Positions 11,665 through 12,337 of a stretch of 12,337 nucleotides of DNA are shown here, piece after piece. Position numbers and translations under genes: made by a program. Under the pieces are notes generated by a model that searched no databases, was not told the origin of the DNA, and saw only the letters and a program-made list of their open reading frames with translations. Each line of letters begins with the position of its first letter. Positions within the stretch are counted from its first letter, which is position 1. Where the stretch lies: assembly GCA_904394705.1 (NCBI GenBank), contig CAJFNJ010000009.1, positions 1 through 12,337 of the forward strand. Reading direction: 5' to 3'. This DNA comes from Avimicrobium caecorum. GTDB lineage: Bacteria; Bacillota; Clostridia; Oscillospirales; Ruminococcaceae.

Positions 11665-12337
11665 ATGACCAAGACCCTGACCCGTACCATTACCGCTGCC
11701 CTGCTCATCGCCGCTCTGGCGGTTCCCGCTGCCGCCGCTACCACCGCCGACATCGGCGTCGAAAAGGCCAAGGAAGCTGCCCTGAGCCATGCCGGTGTTG
11801 CCGAAAGCGACACTGTCTTCCTCATTGCCGAGGCGGACTACGACGACGGACGCAAGGAATATGAGGTGGAATTCTACGCCGGCGGCACCGAATATGACTA
11901 CACCATTGACGCCGCTTCGGGCCGGGTGCTCAAGTTCGATACCGAGCTGGAATGGTATTCGGCAGACGATGACGCCGGATATGGCTGGCAGAATGTCATC
12001 GGCAAGCAGAAGGCCCAGGAGATCGCCCTGGCAGATGCCGGTGTTGCCGCCGGGGACGCCCTGCACCTCATTGTAAAGCCCGACTGGGACGATGGCGTGC
12101 GCATCTATGAGGTGGAGTTCTACACCGCCAGCCAGGAGTATGACTATGAGATCCACGCCGAAACCGGCGACATTCTGAGCCGGGACAGAGAGGCTGAATG
12201 GAACGGCACCGCCGCTTCCAGCACAAGCAGCACCGCTTCCGCCAGCACAACAGACATCGGCGAAGCCAAGGCCAGGAGCGTTGCCCTCAGTCACGCCGGC
12301 ATCTCCGAGAGCAGCACCAGCTACATCTATGCCAAGA
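11665..12337 (+). CDS. Secreted PepSY-repeat protein (3' end outside the window)
   Basis: The frame is open to the window edge, giving 224 residues. An N-terminal signal peptide (MTKTLTRTIT, then a hydrophobic core, AxA cleavage near residue 24-25) indicates export. Two complete PepSY-type repeats follow (residues 30-97 and 112-179), and a third starts at 198. Each begins IGxxKAxxxAL..AGV, continues with YEVEFY....EYDY and ends at a Trp. A Ser/Thr/Ala-rich linker (180-196) precedes the third. PepSY domains are thought to be protease-inhibitory or regulatory modules at the cell surface, and the role here is unknown. AGGAGG (11651-11656) lies eight bases before the ATG at 11665. An in-frame ATG six bases earlier is too close to it. 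No clear promoter was found in the 250 bases upstream, which hold a small CCGGC/GCCGG hairpin (11621-11635). Confidence 0.88.
   Translation, partial: MTKTLTRTITAALLIAALAVPAAAATTADIGVEKAKEAALSHAGVAESDTVFLIAEADYDDGRKEYEVEFYAGGTEYDYTIDAASGRVLKFDTELEWYSADDDAGYGWQNVIGKQKAQEIALADAGVAAGDALHLIVKPDWDDGVRIYEVEFYTASQEYDYEIHAETGDILSRDREAEWNGTAASSTSSTASASTTDIGEAKARSVALSHAGISESSTSYIYAK

Overview
The window looks like ordinary chromosomal DNA from a moderately GC-rich anaerobic Firmicute, probably a gut clostridium of the Oscillospiraceae/Ruminococcaceae type. This is inferred from the strong AGGAGG ribosome binding sites, sigma-A promoters, the group B-like [FeFe] hydrogenase, and the family mix. No phage, insertion sequence, CRISPR array or plasmid gene was seen. 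The species cannot be named from the sequence alone.

Layout. Bases 1-1160: two leucine tRNA genes (anticodons CAG and UAG) on the minus strand. Between them lie a GRAM/PH-like small protein gene and about 500 bases of repeat- and hairpin-rich DNA. Bases 1300-4910, plus strand: a calcineurin-like phosphoesterase, an iron-sulfur-type flavin reductase, a DUF885 lipoprotein with a zinc-peptidase-like HEGIPGH motif and a TTG start, then after a terminator a TfoX-N-domain protein and a 61-residue protein. Bases 5091-6578, minus strand: a tRNA-modification pair, TtcA-like 2-thiocytidine synthetase followed by TrmB m7G methyltransferase (GTG start). Bases 6579-7123: a divergent regulatory region with a MITE-like inverted repeat and a Rex-like operator before the hydrogenase. 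Bases 7124-8647: the hydrogenase. Bases 8843-9277: a GNAT acetyltransferase. Bases 9331-9707: structured noncoding DNA with two DnaA-box-like sites. Bases 9708-10348, minus strand: a cytosolic CBM9-like protein gene followed by a 34-residue membrane peptide gene. Bases 10529-11413: a PPK2 polyphosphate kinase, divergent from the CBM9-like gene. From 11665 to the window end: the start of a secreted protein with repeated PepSY domains.

How the genes fit together. Three groupings look like real transcription units: the phosphoesterase and flavoprotein (perhaps with DUF885), ttcA-like and trmB, and the CBM9-like gene with the small membrane peptide gene. The hydrogenase stands alone with its own promoter and terminator, and its candidate Rex site fits redox (NADH/NAD+) control of hydrogen metabolism.

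The most notable structure not explained by genes is a dispersed repeat with three copies in the window. Each copy is an array of 7-bp units (AGTGAAG-like) running into a GTGCC...GGCAC hairpin. One copy sits inside a roughly 270-bp element with about 60-bp imperfect terminal inverted repeats. I found no convincing new multi-gene system.
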